A stretch of DNA of 64,000 nucleotides, from contig NZ_JAQVBV010000022.1 of the NCBI RefSeq assembly GCF_028690125.1, positions 30,025 through 94,024 on the forward strand. The letters are read 5' to 3'. The notes beneath the pieces were generated by a model. That model was not told the origin of the DNA and ran no database searches. It saw only the letters and a program-made list of their open reading frames with translations. The DNA is from Bacteroides sp. Lineage in GTDB: Bacteria > Bacteroidota > Bacteroidia > Bacteroidales > Bacteroidaceae. Positions 1 to 8,059 of the stretch are shown piece by piece. Every line of letters starts with the position of its first letter. Position 1 is the first letter of the stretch. A program made the position numbers and the translations under genes.

Positions 1-38
1 GCCATCGGTGCTTGTTTATTTGTACTGTAATATTTCAT
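1..38 (-). CDS. thrC: Threonine synthase, N-terminal fragment cut by window edge
   Basis: Only the first 12 full codons are inside the window: MKYYSTNKQAPM. This matches the usual start of Bacteroidetes threonine synthase (MKYYSTN...). The enzyme converts O-phospho-L-homoserine to threonine with pyridoxal phosphate. It lies 87 bp downstream of the ApgM-like gene on the same strand, in the order thrA - apgM-like - thrC, so it is probably the last gene of a threonine operon. The identification rests on a dozen residues plus context; the rest of the gene must be read to the left of the window. Confidence 0.75.
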   Translation of the reverse strand, partial: MKYYSTNKQAPM

Positions 39-125
39 TATATTATATTTTAGAGTCCAAGACAGATTATACAGATTTAACCAGACATGAAATACTAAGA
101 AACAGTCTGCATAATCCGTAGTGAA

Positions 126-1334
126 TTACTTCATAAATTCTTTTATAAACTCATCCTCTTTCATTACTCCATAGCTACCATTACAAGAAGCTACTTCATC
201 AAAAGTCTGCACTTCATCAGATTCAATACCCGGATACCAGATTAAGAACGGAACAGGTTCGGCAGTATGAGTACGAAGTTCGCAAGGAGTCGGATGGTCC
301 GGCAATACAGCAATGGCAACCGGCTCTTCCCAATCCTTCACTGCTTCATAAATAGGTCCAACAGCACGTTTATCCAGATTTTCAATCGTCAGAAGTTTCA
401 GGTCGATATCTCCTTCGTGTCCTGCCTCATCGCTGGCTTCAATATGAAGATAGACAAAATCATCTGTCTTCAAAGCTTCCAAGGCAGCAGCAACCTTATT
501 TTCATAATTTGTATCATAAAGTCCGGTAGCTCCTTCCACAGCAATACGAGTTAAACCTGCATAAAAGCCAATACCGTTAATCAAATCCACAGCGGAGATA
601 ACGGCTCCTTTCTTTATCTGAGGAAAAGTCTCTGAAAGTGTAGACATCTGCGGACGATACCCCGGACTCCAAGGCCAGATACTGTTTGCAGGATCTTTAC
701 CTTCTTCCATTCGTTTTTTATTCAAAGGGTGATCTTTCAGCAATTCCTGAGACTTTAGGATCAACTCATTAATCAAATCTGCTGTTTCCTTAGCTTCCGG
801 CACCAAAGGCTTAACCATCAACGGACGGAAAGGTTTCAAAGGAACATCGTGGGGAGGTGTACAATCCAACTCTTTATTTCCTCCTTTAATAACCAGTAAA
901 TGACGGTACTGCACGCCCGTGTGGAAACGTATCTTGTCATTTCCTAATTTCTCTTGCAGATAGTTGATTAAGATATCGGCTTCCTCCGTAGAAATATGAC
1001 CGGAAGAGTGATTCTTCAGAATATCTCCTTCCACACAAATCAGATTGCAACGCATTGCCATCTCTCCCGGTTGAAGATCAACACCGATACTAGCAGCTTC
1101 CAGGGGTCCGCGGCCTTCATACACCTTCGGAAGATTGTATCCCAATACAGACATATTAGCTACTTCACTACCCGGATGGAAACCTTCGGCCACAGTCATC
1201 AGCCGTCCGTTTCGCCCCATTCGGGCCAATTTATCCATATAAGGCGTCTTCGCATATTGCAGGAGCGTCTTTCCTCCTAATGACTGCACCGGCCAATCGG
1301 CCATCCCGTCACCCAATATAATAATATGTTTCAC
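126..1334 (-). CDS. ApgM-like phosphoglycerate mutase family protein, probable homoserine kinase
   Basis: 402 residues of the cofactor-independent phosphoglycerate mutase / alkaline phosphatase superfamily (ApgM, COG3635). Metal-site motifs are visible: the N-terminal ILGDGMADWP (Asp-Gly-Met), EGRGPLEAAS, HIEASDEAGHEGD and a late LPDHPTPCELRTHT. The family as a whole has been annotated both as archaeal-type phosphoglycerate mutase and as 'proposed homoserine kinase'. Here it sits between thrA (29 bp upstream) and thrC, exactly where thrB would be, and no GHMP-type thrB is present. The inferred job is therefore phosphorylation of homoserine to feed ThrC. The sequence alone does not exclude mutase activity. 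Full length, no lesion seen. Confidence 0.85.
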   Translation of the reverse strand: MKHIIILGDGMADWPVQSLGGKTLLQYAKTPYMDKLARMGRNGRLMTVAEGFHPGSEVANMSVLGYNLPKVYEGRGPLEAASIGVDLQPGEMAMRCNLICVEGDILKNHSSGHISTEEADILINYLQEKLGNDKIRFHTGVQYRHLLVIKGGNKELDCTPPHDVPLKPFRPLMVKPLVPEAKETADLINELILKSQELLKDHPLNKKRMEEGKDPANSIWPWSPGYRPQMSTLSETFPQIKKGAVISAVDLINGIGFYAGLTRIAVEGATGLYDTNYENKVAAALEALKTDDFVYLHIEASDEAGHEGDIDLKLLTIENLDKRAVGPIYEAVKDWEEPVAIAVLPDHPTPCELRTHTAEPVPFLIWYPGIESDEVQTFDEVASCNGSYGVMKEDEFIKEFMK

Positions 1335-1342
1335 TTTTACTT

Positions 1343-1359
1343 AATTAAGAATGAAGAAT
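1343..1359 (+). repeat. 17-bp dispersed repeat, intergenic copy
   Basis: AATTAAGAATGAAGAAT lies in the 29-bp spacer between thrA and the ApgM-like gene. An identical 17-mer occurs at 18728-18744 inside a coding sequence. A/G-rich strings of this type are, to my knowledge, scattered through Bacteroides genomes; that statement is recollection, whereas the exact identity of the two copies is seen here. Confidence 0.6.
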
Positions 1360-1363
1360 GATG

Positions 1364-3799
1364 TTAGACGTTTGCGATACTCATGATATCAGCAAATACT
1401 CCGGCAGCCGTTACTCCGGCACCGGCACCGTATCCCTGAATCATCATCGGATATTCTTTATAGCGTTCCGTAGTCAGCAATATAATATTGTTGCTACCTT
1501 CCAATCCGTAGAACGGATGGTTGGCATCTACTTCCTGCAAACCAACTGAAGCTTTTCCATTTTCCAGTTTAGCTACAAAACGCCAATGTTTATGTTCTTT
1601 TTCCAATATTTGACGACGCGCTTCAAAATCGGCATCAAGACTCGGAACCTTCTTCCAGAAGTCGTCCAACGAACCGTCAAAGAAGTCGTTCGGAACAAAA
1701 AGATTCTTTTCCACATCTTCCTGTTCGATACGGTAGCCGGCCTCACGCGCCAGAATCACCAGTTTACGGATAACATCCTTACCACTTAAGTCGATACGTG
1801 GATCCGGCTCAGAATACCGTTCTTCCTGTGCCATCTTAATAGTACGGCTAAAAGGAATATCAGCACTGATTTTATTAAAGATATAGTTCAACGTACCCGA
1901 AAGTACAGCTTCTATCTTCAGAATCTTGTCTCCACTATGAATAAGGTCATTGATGGTATTAATAATCGGAAGTCCCGCACCTACATTAGTTTCAAACAAA
2001 TATTTTACTCCACGCTGACGGGCAATCGTTTTCAGTTCGCGGTAATTATCGTAAGCCGAAGAAGCAGCAATCTTATTGGCAGCCACTACAGAAATATTAT
2101 GTTGCAAGAAGTCCTTATAGAGTGACGCAATTTCTGCACTTGCCGTACAGTCTACAAACACCGAATTGAAGATATTCATACCAATCACCTCCTCACGGAT
2201 TGACTGAAGATTACTATCTTTTCCTTTCTCTTTCAACTCTTCACGGTAATTAGCCAAATCGAAGCCGCCACGACTAAACATAGCTTTTGCAGCGTCAATA
2301 ACACCTACTACGTGCAATTTCAACCCGTTTTCCATCATCAACTTTTGTTGCTGGCAACGAATTTGTTCCACCAAGCTTCCTCCTACAGTTCCGATACCGC
2401 AAATAAACAAATTAAGTACCTGATATTCGGAAAGGAAAAAAGAGTCGTGAATAACGTTCAATGACTTACGCAATGATTTTCCATCAACAACAAAAGAAAT
2501 ATTTGTCTCCGAAGCACCTTGCGCACAAGCTATTACATTAATACCGTTACGTCCCAGTGTTCCGAACAACTTACCTGCAATACCCGGTGTATGCTTCATA
2601 TTTTCGCCTACAATAGCCACCGTTGCCAAATCTCTCTCGGCAAGAATGGGTGAAATCTCACCCATTTCGATTTCTTTGGCAAACTCTTCGTTCAATACTT
2701 CACAGGCCAGATCAGCATCGGCATTACGCACACCGATAGAAGTACTATTCTCGGATGAAGCCTGCGACACAAGGAATACACTGATACCATTCTTAGCCAA
2801 CGCCTTGAAAATACGGTAATTGACACCAATCACACCTACCATACCAAGACCTTGAACAGTAATCAGACTAGTATCATTGATAGAAGAAATACCTTTAATA
2901 GCCTTGCTGTGAGGATTGGAAACTTCTTGTTTGATAACGGTTCCTACTCCTTCCGGATTGAAAGTATTCTTTATCAGAATAGGAATATTCTTATGGTATA
3001 CCGGATAAATAGTAGGTGGATAAACCACTTTAGCACCAAAGTTACAAAGCTCAGTAGCCTCCACATAACTCAATTCGGATATTGTATATGCAGTGGAAAT
3101 AACACGTGGATCAGCCGTCATAAAGCCATCCACATCTGTCCATATTTCTAAAGAATCCGCATCAAGAGCAGCAGCAATAACAGCAGCCGTATAATCCGAA
3201 CCGCCACGACCGAGGTTCGTTACATCTCCCGTCATTTTATCGGATGAGATAAATCCCGGAACCAAAGCTACTTTCGGAATAGAACCGAATGCCTTCTTTA
3301 CCAATTCATTGGTCAGATCAGCATCGATTGTATGCTTATTATGTTTCTTTTCTGTTTTAATAAAAGTACGTGAGTCAAACCATTCGGCTTCATCAATCAG
3401 TTCGGCAACGATGATAGAAGAGAGCCGCTCTCCATAGCTGACAATAGTATCCGAAGTTTTGGGTGAAAGGTCCTTTATCAGATAAATACCTTGAAAAATG
3501 TCTTTCAATTCATTTAACAACTCTCCAATACGGCGTTGCAACGCCACTTGACCTTCTCCGAGAGGAATTACTTCCTTTATCATTTCCACATGGCGATAAA
3601 CAATCTCACGAAATTCGCCTTCATAGGAAGAATCTCCAACTGCTGCCATTTTCGATGTGTTTATCAATTTATCAGTGATGCCTCCTAATGCGGAAACGAC
3701 TACAATTACCGGCTCATTTGCCGACTCAACAATTCTCTTTACGCTTAAAATGCTGTCCACGGAACCTACGGATGTTCCGCCGAATTTCATTACTTTCAT
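1364..3799 (-). CDS. thrA: Bifunctional aspartokinase / homoserine dehydrogenase
   Basis: 811 residues, normal length for the fused ThrA/MetL family. The aspartokinase half (about 1-290) begins MKVMKFGGTSVGS and contains GRGGSDYTA. Two ACT-type regulatory segments follow (about 310-455, including GVIGVNYRIF and GKLFGTLGRNGINV). The homoserine dehydrogenase half (about 460-811) has the Rossmann motif FICGIGTVGGSL, then AANKIAAS, and the catalytic region around LSGTLNYIFN. It catalyses the first and third steps from aspartate to homoserine in the cytoplasm. It is the first large gene of the operon thrA - apgM-like - thrC, with a Thr/Met-rich leader peptide 130 bp upstream. The ACT domains imply feedback inhibition by an end-product amino acid, probably threonine. 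Confidence 0.96.
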   Translation of the reverse strand: MKVMKFGGTSVGSVDSILSVKRIVESANEPVIVVVSALGGITDKLINTSKMAAVGDSSYEGEFREIVYRHVEMIKEVIPLGEGQVALQRRIGELLNELKDIFQGIYLIKDLSPKTSDTIVSYGERLSSIIVAELIDEAEWFDSRTFIKTEKKHNKHTIDADLTNELVKKAFGSIPKVALVPGFISSDKMTGDVTNLGRGGSDYTAAVIAAALDADSLEIWTDVDGFMTADPRVISTAYTISELSYVEATELCNFGAKVVYPPTIYPVYHKNIPILIKNTFNPEGVGTVIKQEVSNPHSKAIKGISSINDTSLITVQGLGMVGVIGVNYRIFKALAKNGISVFLVSQASSENSTSIGVRNADADLACEVLNEEFAKEIEMGEISPILAERDLATVAIVGENMKHTPGIAGKLFGTLGRNGINVIACAQGASETNISFVVDGKSLRKSLNVIHDSFFLSEYQVLNLFICGIGTVGGSLVEQIRCQQQKLMMENGLKLHVVGVIDAAKAMFSRGGFDLANYREELKEKGKDSNLQSIREEVIGMNIFNSVFVDCTASAEIASLYKDFLQHNISVVAANKIAASSAYDNYRELKTIARQRGVKYLFETNVGAGLPIINTINDLIHSGDKILKIEAVLSGTLNYIFNKISADIPFSRTIKMAQEERYSEPDPRIDLSGKDVIRKLVILAREAGYRIEQEDVEKNLFVPNDFFDGSLDDFWKKVPSLDADFEARRQILEKEHKHWRFVAKLENGKASVGLQEVDANHPFYGLEGSNNIILLTTERYKEYPMMIQGYGAGAGVTAAGVFADIMSIANV

Positions 3800-3918
3800 G
3801 AAGATGTTTATTTAAATGCAATGTGCTGTATATACTAAATAACAGTACGATTGGTTGTTTACAAAAAATAGATATTGAATTTTGCTTTTTCAAAAAGCGT
3901 GAATCACGTAGATACACA

Positions 3919-3981
3919 AATATTATCCTCAACCCCTAAGGGTCATGGTACACATGGATGTGACTGTATGTGGATAATACT
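3919..3981 (-). promoter_or_regulatory. Pairing arms enclosing the thr leader peptide, candidate attenuator
   Basis: In the transcript, the 8-nt TATTATCC (3979-3972) inside the leader reading frame is perfectly complementary to GGATAATA (3928-3921) directly after its stop codon. With flanking bases the stem reaches 10 pairs including one G-U. The Thr/Met codons lie between the arms, with an inner CACATCCATGTG palindrome and an ACCC/GGGT hairpin. A ribosome moving over or stalling in the leader would open or keep this structure. Further down, a small hairpin GCTTTTTGAAAAAGC and a run of six U could form a weak terminator, but no strong GC-rich terminator is seen. The regulatory role is inference. 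Confidence 0.45.
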
Positions 3982-3988
3982 TCATCAT
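3929..3988 (-). CDS. Threonine operon leader peptide, 19 residues
   Basis: The reading frame encodes MMKYYPHTVTSMCTMTLRG and stops. Four of its 19 residues are threonine and four are methionine, with T-V-T-S-M-C-T-M-T nearly consecutive. It starts about 30 nt after a transcription start predicted from the -7 box at 4025-4032 and has a purine-rich AAAGGA upstream. The position, 130 bp before thrA, and composition fit a transcription-attenuation leader like enterobacterial thrL, although the sequence is unrelated. Nothing else is known about it. It could be chance, but composition, position, promoter and enclosing stem agree. Confidence 0.5.
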   Translation of the reverse strand: MMKYYPHTVTSMCTMTLRG

Positions 3989-4024
3989 TGTCCTTTGTTC
4001 TACTATTGTTTTTGATAAGTGTCG

Positions 4025-4032
4025 CAAAAGTA
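4025..4032 (-). promoter_or_regulatory. -7 box of the thr operon promoter
   Basis: The minus strand reads TACTTTTGC, a full match to the Bacteroides -7 consensus TAnnTTTG. A TTTG (4050-4047) lies only 14 bp upstream, shorter than the usual 19-20 bp, so the -33 box is uncertain. The predicted transcript would start near 4018 and include the leader peptide. Confidence 0.5.
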
Positions 4033-4195
4033 ATAATAAAAACATTCAAACTATCACTTTTTTCGATATTTTTCTGATAAAAAGAATCTTCTCTCTTGCT
4101 TCTATTCTAAAGTACGGCCGCACTTTTATGGCATTTTGCTATTAAACATGGATTATATTACTATATTCGCAAAAATAGAAGCATAAAATCAGCAC

Positions 4196-4877
4196 ATGAA
4201 CCTACAATATACTTCCGTATTGTTAATATACACAGGCGGTACGATTGGAATGATCGAAAATGCCCAGACAGGTGTACTCGAAAACTTCAACTTCGAGCAA
4301 CTGCAAAAACACATACCCGAATTGCAGAAATTCAACTTCCCGATCAATACTTATCAGTTCGATCCTCCAATGGACTCTTCGGAATTGGAACCGGATATGT
4401 GGCGGAAGCTGGTATTCATATTAAATATAATAATGTACAGATTCACACCCATAAAAAAGAACGCGAATTGAAACCGCATTATCTGATGGATACTAATGTA
4501 GTGGTACTTAAACTGTTCCCGGGGATTCAGGAAAATGTAGTAGCTGCTATTCTAGGAATTCAGGGGCTAAAGGCTGTTGTACTCGAAACGTATGGTCCGG
4601 CAATGCTCACCGAAAAGAATGGTTTATACAACGACTTTGCCAGGCTAGTGCACAAGGAATTGTGATAGTCAATGTGACACAGTGCAACGCCGGAATGGTA
4701 GAAATGGAACGATACAAAACAGGATATCAGTTATTGCAAGCAGGTGTGGTATGCGGCTACGACAGTACGACGGAATCAGCGGTTACCAAATTAATGTTTC
4801 TATTGGGACATGGTTATACACCGGACGAAGTACGCGACCGGATGAATAGGTCAATGGCAGGAGAAATTACGATTTAA
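4196..4877 (+). pseudogene. ansA: Type I L-asparaginase, inactivated by internal deletion and frameshift
   Basis: Three consecutive frames encode pieces of one type I (cytoplasmic) L-asparaginase. The first runs from the start through the N-terminal TYTGG-like IYTGGTIGM to MDSSELEPDMW. At about 4399-4411 the coding jumps directly to AEAGIHIKYNN in another frame. In intact family members these two points are separated by roughly 105 residues, including the second catalytic Thr-Asp pair (HGTDT) and the catalytic Lys. A second lesion, one missing base in a Gly codon near 4592, shifts the frame again; past it the protein reads SGNA...GIVIVNVTQCNAGMVEM to the normal C-terminus. About 227 of about 340 expected codons remain. 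The product cannot be active. Confidence 0.9.
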
Positions 4878-5311
4878 GACTTTGCTATAATCAAAAAAGT
4901 AGCCTCCTTTTGATCCATTAAAACCTATCGCCATTATTACTTGCAATAAGTAATAATATAAATCACTGATTAAAAACACCTGCCAATTCAGCTCGTTAAA
5001 ATATTATTAGTCAGTTAATCACCTTATCACAATTCCACAAGCACACTAAATATCAGAATATTATAAAAATAAAACTAGTATTTTTTCTAATTATGACTCC
5101 CAATGAGAAAGAACAGTTGAACCGGAAGACACTCATTGAGAGGAGCCAGCAATTAGCAAAGCCAGTACTTCAAAAATGAATAATTTCGATTAATCAATCT
5201 TCTTTCCTATTATTGAGAAATACTCAACGACATGATGTCCATATTATGATTTAGAAATCCTCCCATACAAACCAAAAGACAGTTGGTAACCAACCAGTAT
5301 TCTTGTTTTTC
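4878..5311. other. Intergenic region with a short perfect inverted repeat
   Basis: No convincing gene. A 10-bp perfect inverted repeat, ATTATTACTT-gcaat-AAGTAATAAT, lies at 4933-4957, and ATCAAAA/TTTTGAT arms near 4888-4913 could be a weak terminator of the dead asparaginase. A 28-codon frame at 5093-5179 (+) has no ribosome-binding site and no recognisable similarity, so I do not call it. The stretch is AT-rich and looks decayed. Confidence 0.4.
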
Positions 5312-6181
5312 TTAGATTTTGGGGAACACTGTTGTGTACAATAGTCTCACCGCTTCCTCATCTGGCAGACATTCCAACTGCCAGACTGGAACGAAATTAA
5401 GTACTTCAGAGATTGTGTCGCAAGTATGCCTAGACAATTCCTTGTCTTCAGCAAACACTGACGGACAAGAAGGGAGTATGGCACTAACAGCTTCAAGCAT
5501 CCATAAACGGTACATTTGGTTATGTGATGCTTGTGAAAGGTGAACAATGCCCGCCAGAGGAATACACTTATTTTGAAAACAGGGTGTGTTTTTACTCCAC
5601 GGAGAACCACATATATAGGGTGTTGAGCTATCCCTTAAAATGATGAAACCATTGTCGGTAAGCAGAGTTGAACCGGGAATGTGTTTTAACCACAAGTGGG
5701 TATGAGTACTTTTCACAGTGTCCGAGTCGGCCAAGAAAACAATGGCTTTATTATCGAATACAATGACCGAGGCATATATAACGATGGCTTGCCCGGCAAT
5801 AAGCATTCCGAAGGCTGCCCAGAGGGCAAACTGAAGCAGATCAGGTTTCATCAAACCACCCAGAATACACTCGCGACAGCCGAGACGATAATTTAAAAAC
5901 AACGGTTTGTCATCTTCGGGGGACATTATAGTAAGCTGGTAAATATCATTTTGCAGACGGACAAAATGTCCGACAATATTCTCAAAATCAATTCTATAAT
6001 GCAGAGCAGATTCCTCCTCAACTAATAATTCTTTATTCGTTTTATGCGTGAGGTAAAAAGTAAAATAGGGTTTCCCGGGTTTGACCTCAAAAGGTTCAAA
6101 GCTGCAAACACGCTGGATAGCCTCAGCCTTTTCACCTGTGACACAAATCAAAAATCCGGCTATGTTGTAATACTTATCCAT
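5312..6181 (-). CDS. HprK-like protein with destroyed P-loop
   Basis: 289 residues. Overall pattern resembles the HPr kinase-like proteins that accompany PqqD-like proteins in Bacteroidetes: a variable N-terminal half, then a P-loop segment, a GSPWS-x-x-TP motif (residues 192-200), a PLAGIVHLSQASHN segment and a C-terminal CLPDEEA. The expected Walker A (GxSGTGKST) reads ADSDTVKST at 151-159: all three glycines are lost, while Lys157-Ser158-Thr159 remain. The following acidic DD pair is DN (176-177). Nucleotide binding is therefore doubtful. It is last in the operon, 80 bp after the PqqD-like gene. It could be a decaying gene or a protein retained for peptide binding; the intact frame argues against simple decay. 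Function unknown. Confidence 0.65.
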   Translation of the reverse strand: MDKYYNIAGFLICVTGEKAEAIQRVCSFEPFEVKPGKPYFTFYLTHKTNKELLVEEESALHYRIDFENIVGHFVRLQNDIYQLTIMSPEDDKPLFLNYRLGCRECILGGLMKPDLLQFALWAAFGMLIAGQAIVIYASVIVFDNKAIVFLADSDTVKSTHTHLWLKHIPGSTLLTDNGFIILRDSSTPYICGSPWSKNTPCFQNKCIPLAGIVHLSQASHNQMYRLWMLEAVSAILPSCPSVFAEDKELSRHTCDTISEVLNFVPVWQLECLPDEEAVRLLYTTVFPKI

Positions 6182-6261
6182 AATTATTCAATAGTTAGAA
6201 CATTGTTTTTTGGGTTGCCAACCCACACAGAGCAAAGGGCATTCTTTTTTTTATTTCAGTT

Positions 6262-6540
6262 TTACAATTCGAGAATATTGTGCCGTAAGAGTACGTCAAT
6301 CCATCTCCGAACATCAGAGATAATGGTAGGCAGATCCACCTCAATCTCCAGATCAAATCTAAACAGAAGTAGGCAGATAACATCTTCTTCAGTAAAATCG
6401 ACTCCCGCCAGTTGTTCCCACAACCATACGGCATTGGGATTGAGAGAGAGGATGCGGATGGCTGTTCGCTTCTTACCACGGGCAATGACTAAGTTTTCAC
6501 CGGCAACGGAATGGATATGGTATTCATTTTTAATTCTCAT
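6262..6540 (-). CDS. PqqD-like peptide-chaperone family protein
   Basis: 92 residues with the PqqD pattern: a beta-rich start, then LNPNAVWLWEQL, an acidic FTEEDVICLLL helix, and a C-terminal DVRRWIDVLLRHNIL helix. PqqD-family proteins bind ribosomally made precursor peptides and present them to modifying enzymes. No radical-SAM enzyme or precursor peptide is visible nearby. Its partner here is the HprK-like gene downstream, a pairing common in Bacteroidetes. It lies 31 bp after the O-acyltransferase gene on the same strand and is probably in the same operon. The role in polysaccharide or cell-wall acylation is not evident from sequence. Confidence 0.7.
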   Translation of the reverse strand: MRIKNEYHIHSVAGENLVIARGKKRTAIRILSLNPNAVWLWEQLAGVDFTEEDVICLLLFRFDLEIEVDLPTIISDVRRWIDVLLRHNILEL

Positions 6541-6571
6541 ATTATTAACTGCATTTCGAATGATTGGATTA

Positions 6572-8059
6572 TCAAAACTGAAAATAAATAAAGGGTTGTA
6601 ACTCTGATGACTTCACTTGTGCAATGAGTACAATGAGCAGCACCAGCAGAAGTGTTTTCATCTGCCATGACATATCAACTACTTTCTGCCTGGACCAGCC
6701 AACCACTTTTTCCGGGATAAACTGACCTATGAGACATAAGCCAATCAGTAATAAAATAACGGAGTACTCCTTTACAAAAGGTAAGAAAACCGAACCGTTA
6801 AAATGCAAGAAAATCTGCGATAATACCCCCATCCCATTTTCCATACTCTCCGCCCGGAAGAAAATCCAACCTAAGCAGATCAGATGAAAGGTGAGTACGG
6901 TTCCAATAACCCGCTGCCAAAGAGGCATCTCTGCCCCGTTTGACTTCAAGGAAGGAAAGACAGACATCAGAAACTTATGAGTAACCAGATAGACCCCATG
7001 CAAAGCACCCCATAAAATGAAGCGTAAAGAAGCTCCGTGCCACAGCCCACCCAGCAACATTGTCAGCATCAAATTACCATACGTTCTCATTTTTCCCTTT
7101 CGGTTACCTCCCAGCGAGATGTATAAATAATCCTTCAGCCAGGTAGACAAAGAGATGTGCCATCGTTTCCAAAACTCAGTGACCGAAGCCGACCGATAGG
7201 GCAAATTGAAATTGATGCAAAAGCGATATCCAAATAACAACGCAATACCGATGGCCATATCCGAATAGCCGGAGAAATCACAATAGATTTGTACAGCATA
7301 ACCATATACAGCAAACAAATTCTCAACACCAGAATAAAGCGTCGGGGCATCAAATATGCGGTCTACAAAGTTGACACTGATATAATCGGAAATAATACAT
7401 TTCTTGAATAGTCCCAACACGATGAGCATAAAAGCTTCAGCCCATATTTCTTTTGTCAACGGAACCGACTGATGTATCTGAGGAATAAAATCTTTTGCCC
7501 TCACAATAGGTCCCGCTACCAGTTGCGGAAAGAAAGACACATAAAAAGTATAGTCAATGAGCCGATGCAAAGGTTCCAACTTGCCCCTATAAACGTCAAT
7601 CACATAACTCAACGATTGGAATATGAAAAACGAAATACCTATTGGCAACATGATATCCAATGGTTGAAACGGACGGTTGATGACGTTGAAGAATAAGTCA
7701 AGCAAAAAATTCGTATATTTAAAATAGAACAAAATGCCCAAATCAAATACCAGACTTAACACCAGCCAAACCTTTTTCATTTTTTTGTCGACCGTTTTAT
7801 AAATGAGATGGGCTGCCAGATAATCAATCACAACAACTGTAAGTATCAGAATCAGATATAAACCGTTCGTCTTATAATAAAAATAAAAGGAACACAACAC
7901 CAAAAAAGCTACTTTATAAGGCTCGTACTTCCGAATAAAGGCATAGAGCAACAATGCTCCTGTCAAAAAAAACAAGAAAAAAGAACTATTAAATAAAAAT
8001 GCTTCCGCCGGATTATAGCGGAAGATATCTACTAACTTATTGAGATCGACGTTGAACAT
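6572..8059 (-). CDS. MBOAT-family O-acyltransferase, AlgI-like
   Basis: 495 residues with about ten hydrophobic segments, typical of the membrane-bound O-acyltransferases of the AlgI/DltB/PatA group. Hallmarks are the LPIGISFFIFQSLSYVIDVYRG segment (139-159), FWKRWHISLSTWLKDYLYISLGGNR with His301, and GGLWHGAS with the presumed catalytic His341. The family moves an acyl group, usually acetyl, across the inner membrane for transfer to a polysaccharide or peptidoglycan. It overlaps the preceding SGNH gene by 23 bp. The pairing with two SGNH hydrolases mirrors AlgI with AlgJ/AlgX, so periplasmic O-acetylation of a glycan is likely; the acceptor is unknown. Confidence 0.92.
   Translation of the reverse strand: MFNVDLNKLVDIFRYNPAEAFLFNSSFFLFFLTGALLLYAFIRKYEPYKVAFLVLCSFYFYYKTNGLYLILILTVVVIDYLAAHLIYKTVDKKMKKVWLVLSLVFDLGILFYFKYTNFLLDLFFNVINRPFQPLDIMLPIGISFFIFQSLSYVIDVYRGKLEPLHRLIDYTFYVSFFPQLVAGPIVRAKDFIPQIHQSVPLTKEIWAEAFMLIVLGLFKKCIISDYISVNFVDRIFDAPTLYSGVENLFAVYGYAVQIYCDFSGYSDMAIGIALLFGYRFCINFNLPYRSASVTEFWKRWHISLSTWLKDYLYISLGGNRKGKMRTYGNLMLTMLLGGLWHGASLRFILWGALHGVYLVTHKFLMSVFPSLKSNGAEMPLWQRVIGTVLTFHLICLGWIFFRAESMENGMGVLSQIFLHFNGSVFLPFVKEYSVILLLIGLCLIGQFIPEKVVGWSRQKVVDMSWQMKTLLLVLLIVLIAQVKSSELQPFIYFQF

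Noticed and set aside
3726..3932. 68-codon frame on the minus strand overlapping the thrA start
   Set aside because: It overlaps thrA in another frame, has no ribosome-binding site and crosses the leader stem. The 19-codon leader frame just upstream fits the promoter better.
6044..6601. 185-codon plus-strand frame across the PqqD/HprK region
   Set aside because: Antisense to the PqqD-like and HprK-like genes, both of which have clear family patterns; no domain seen in the antisense product.
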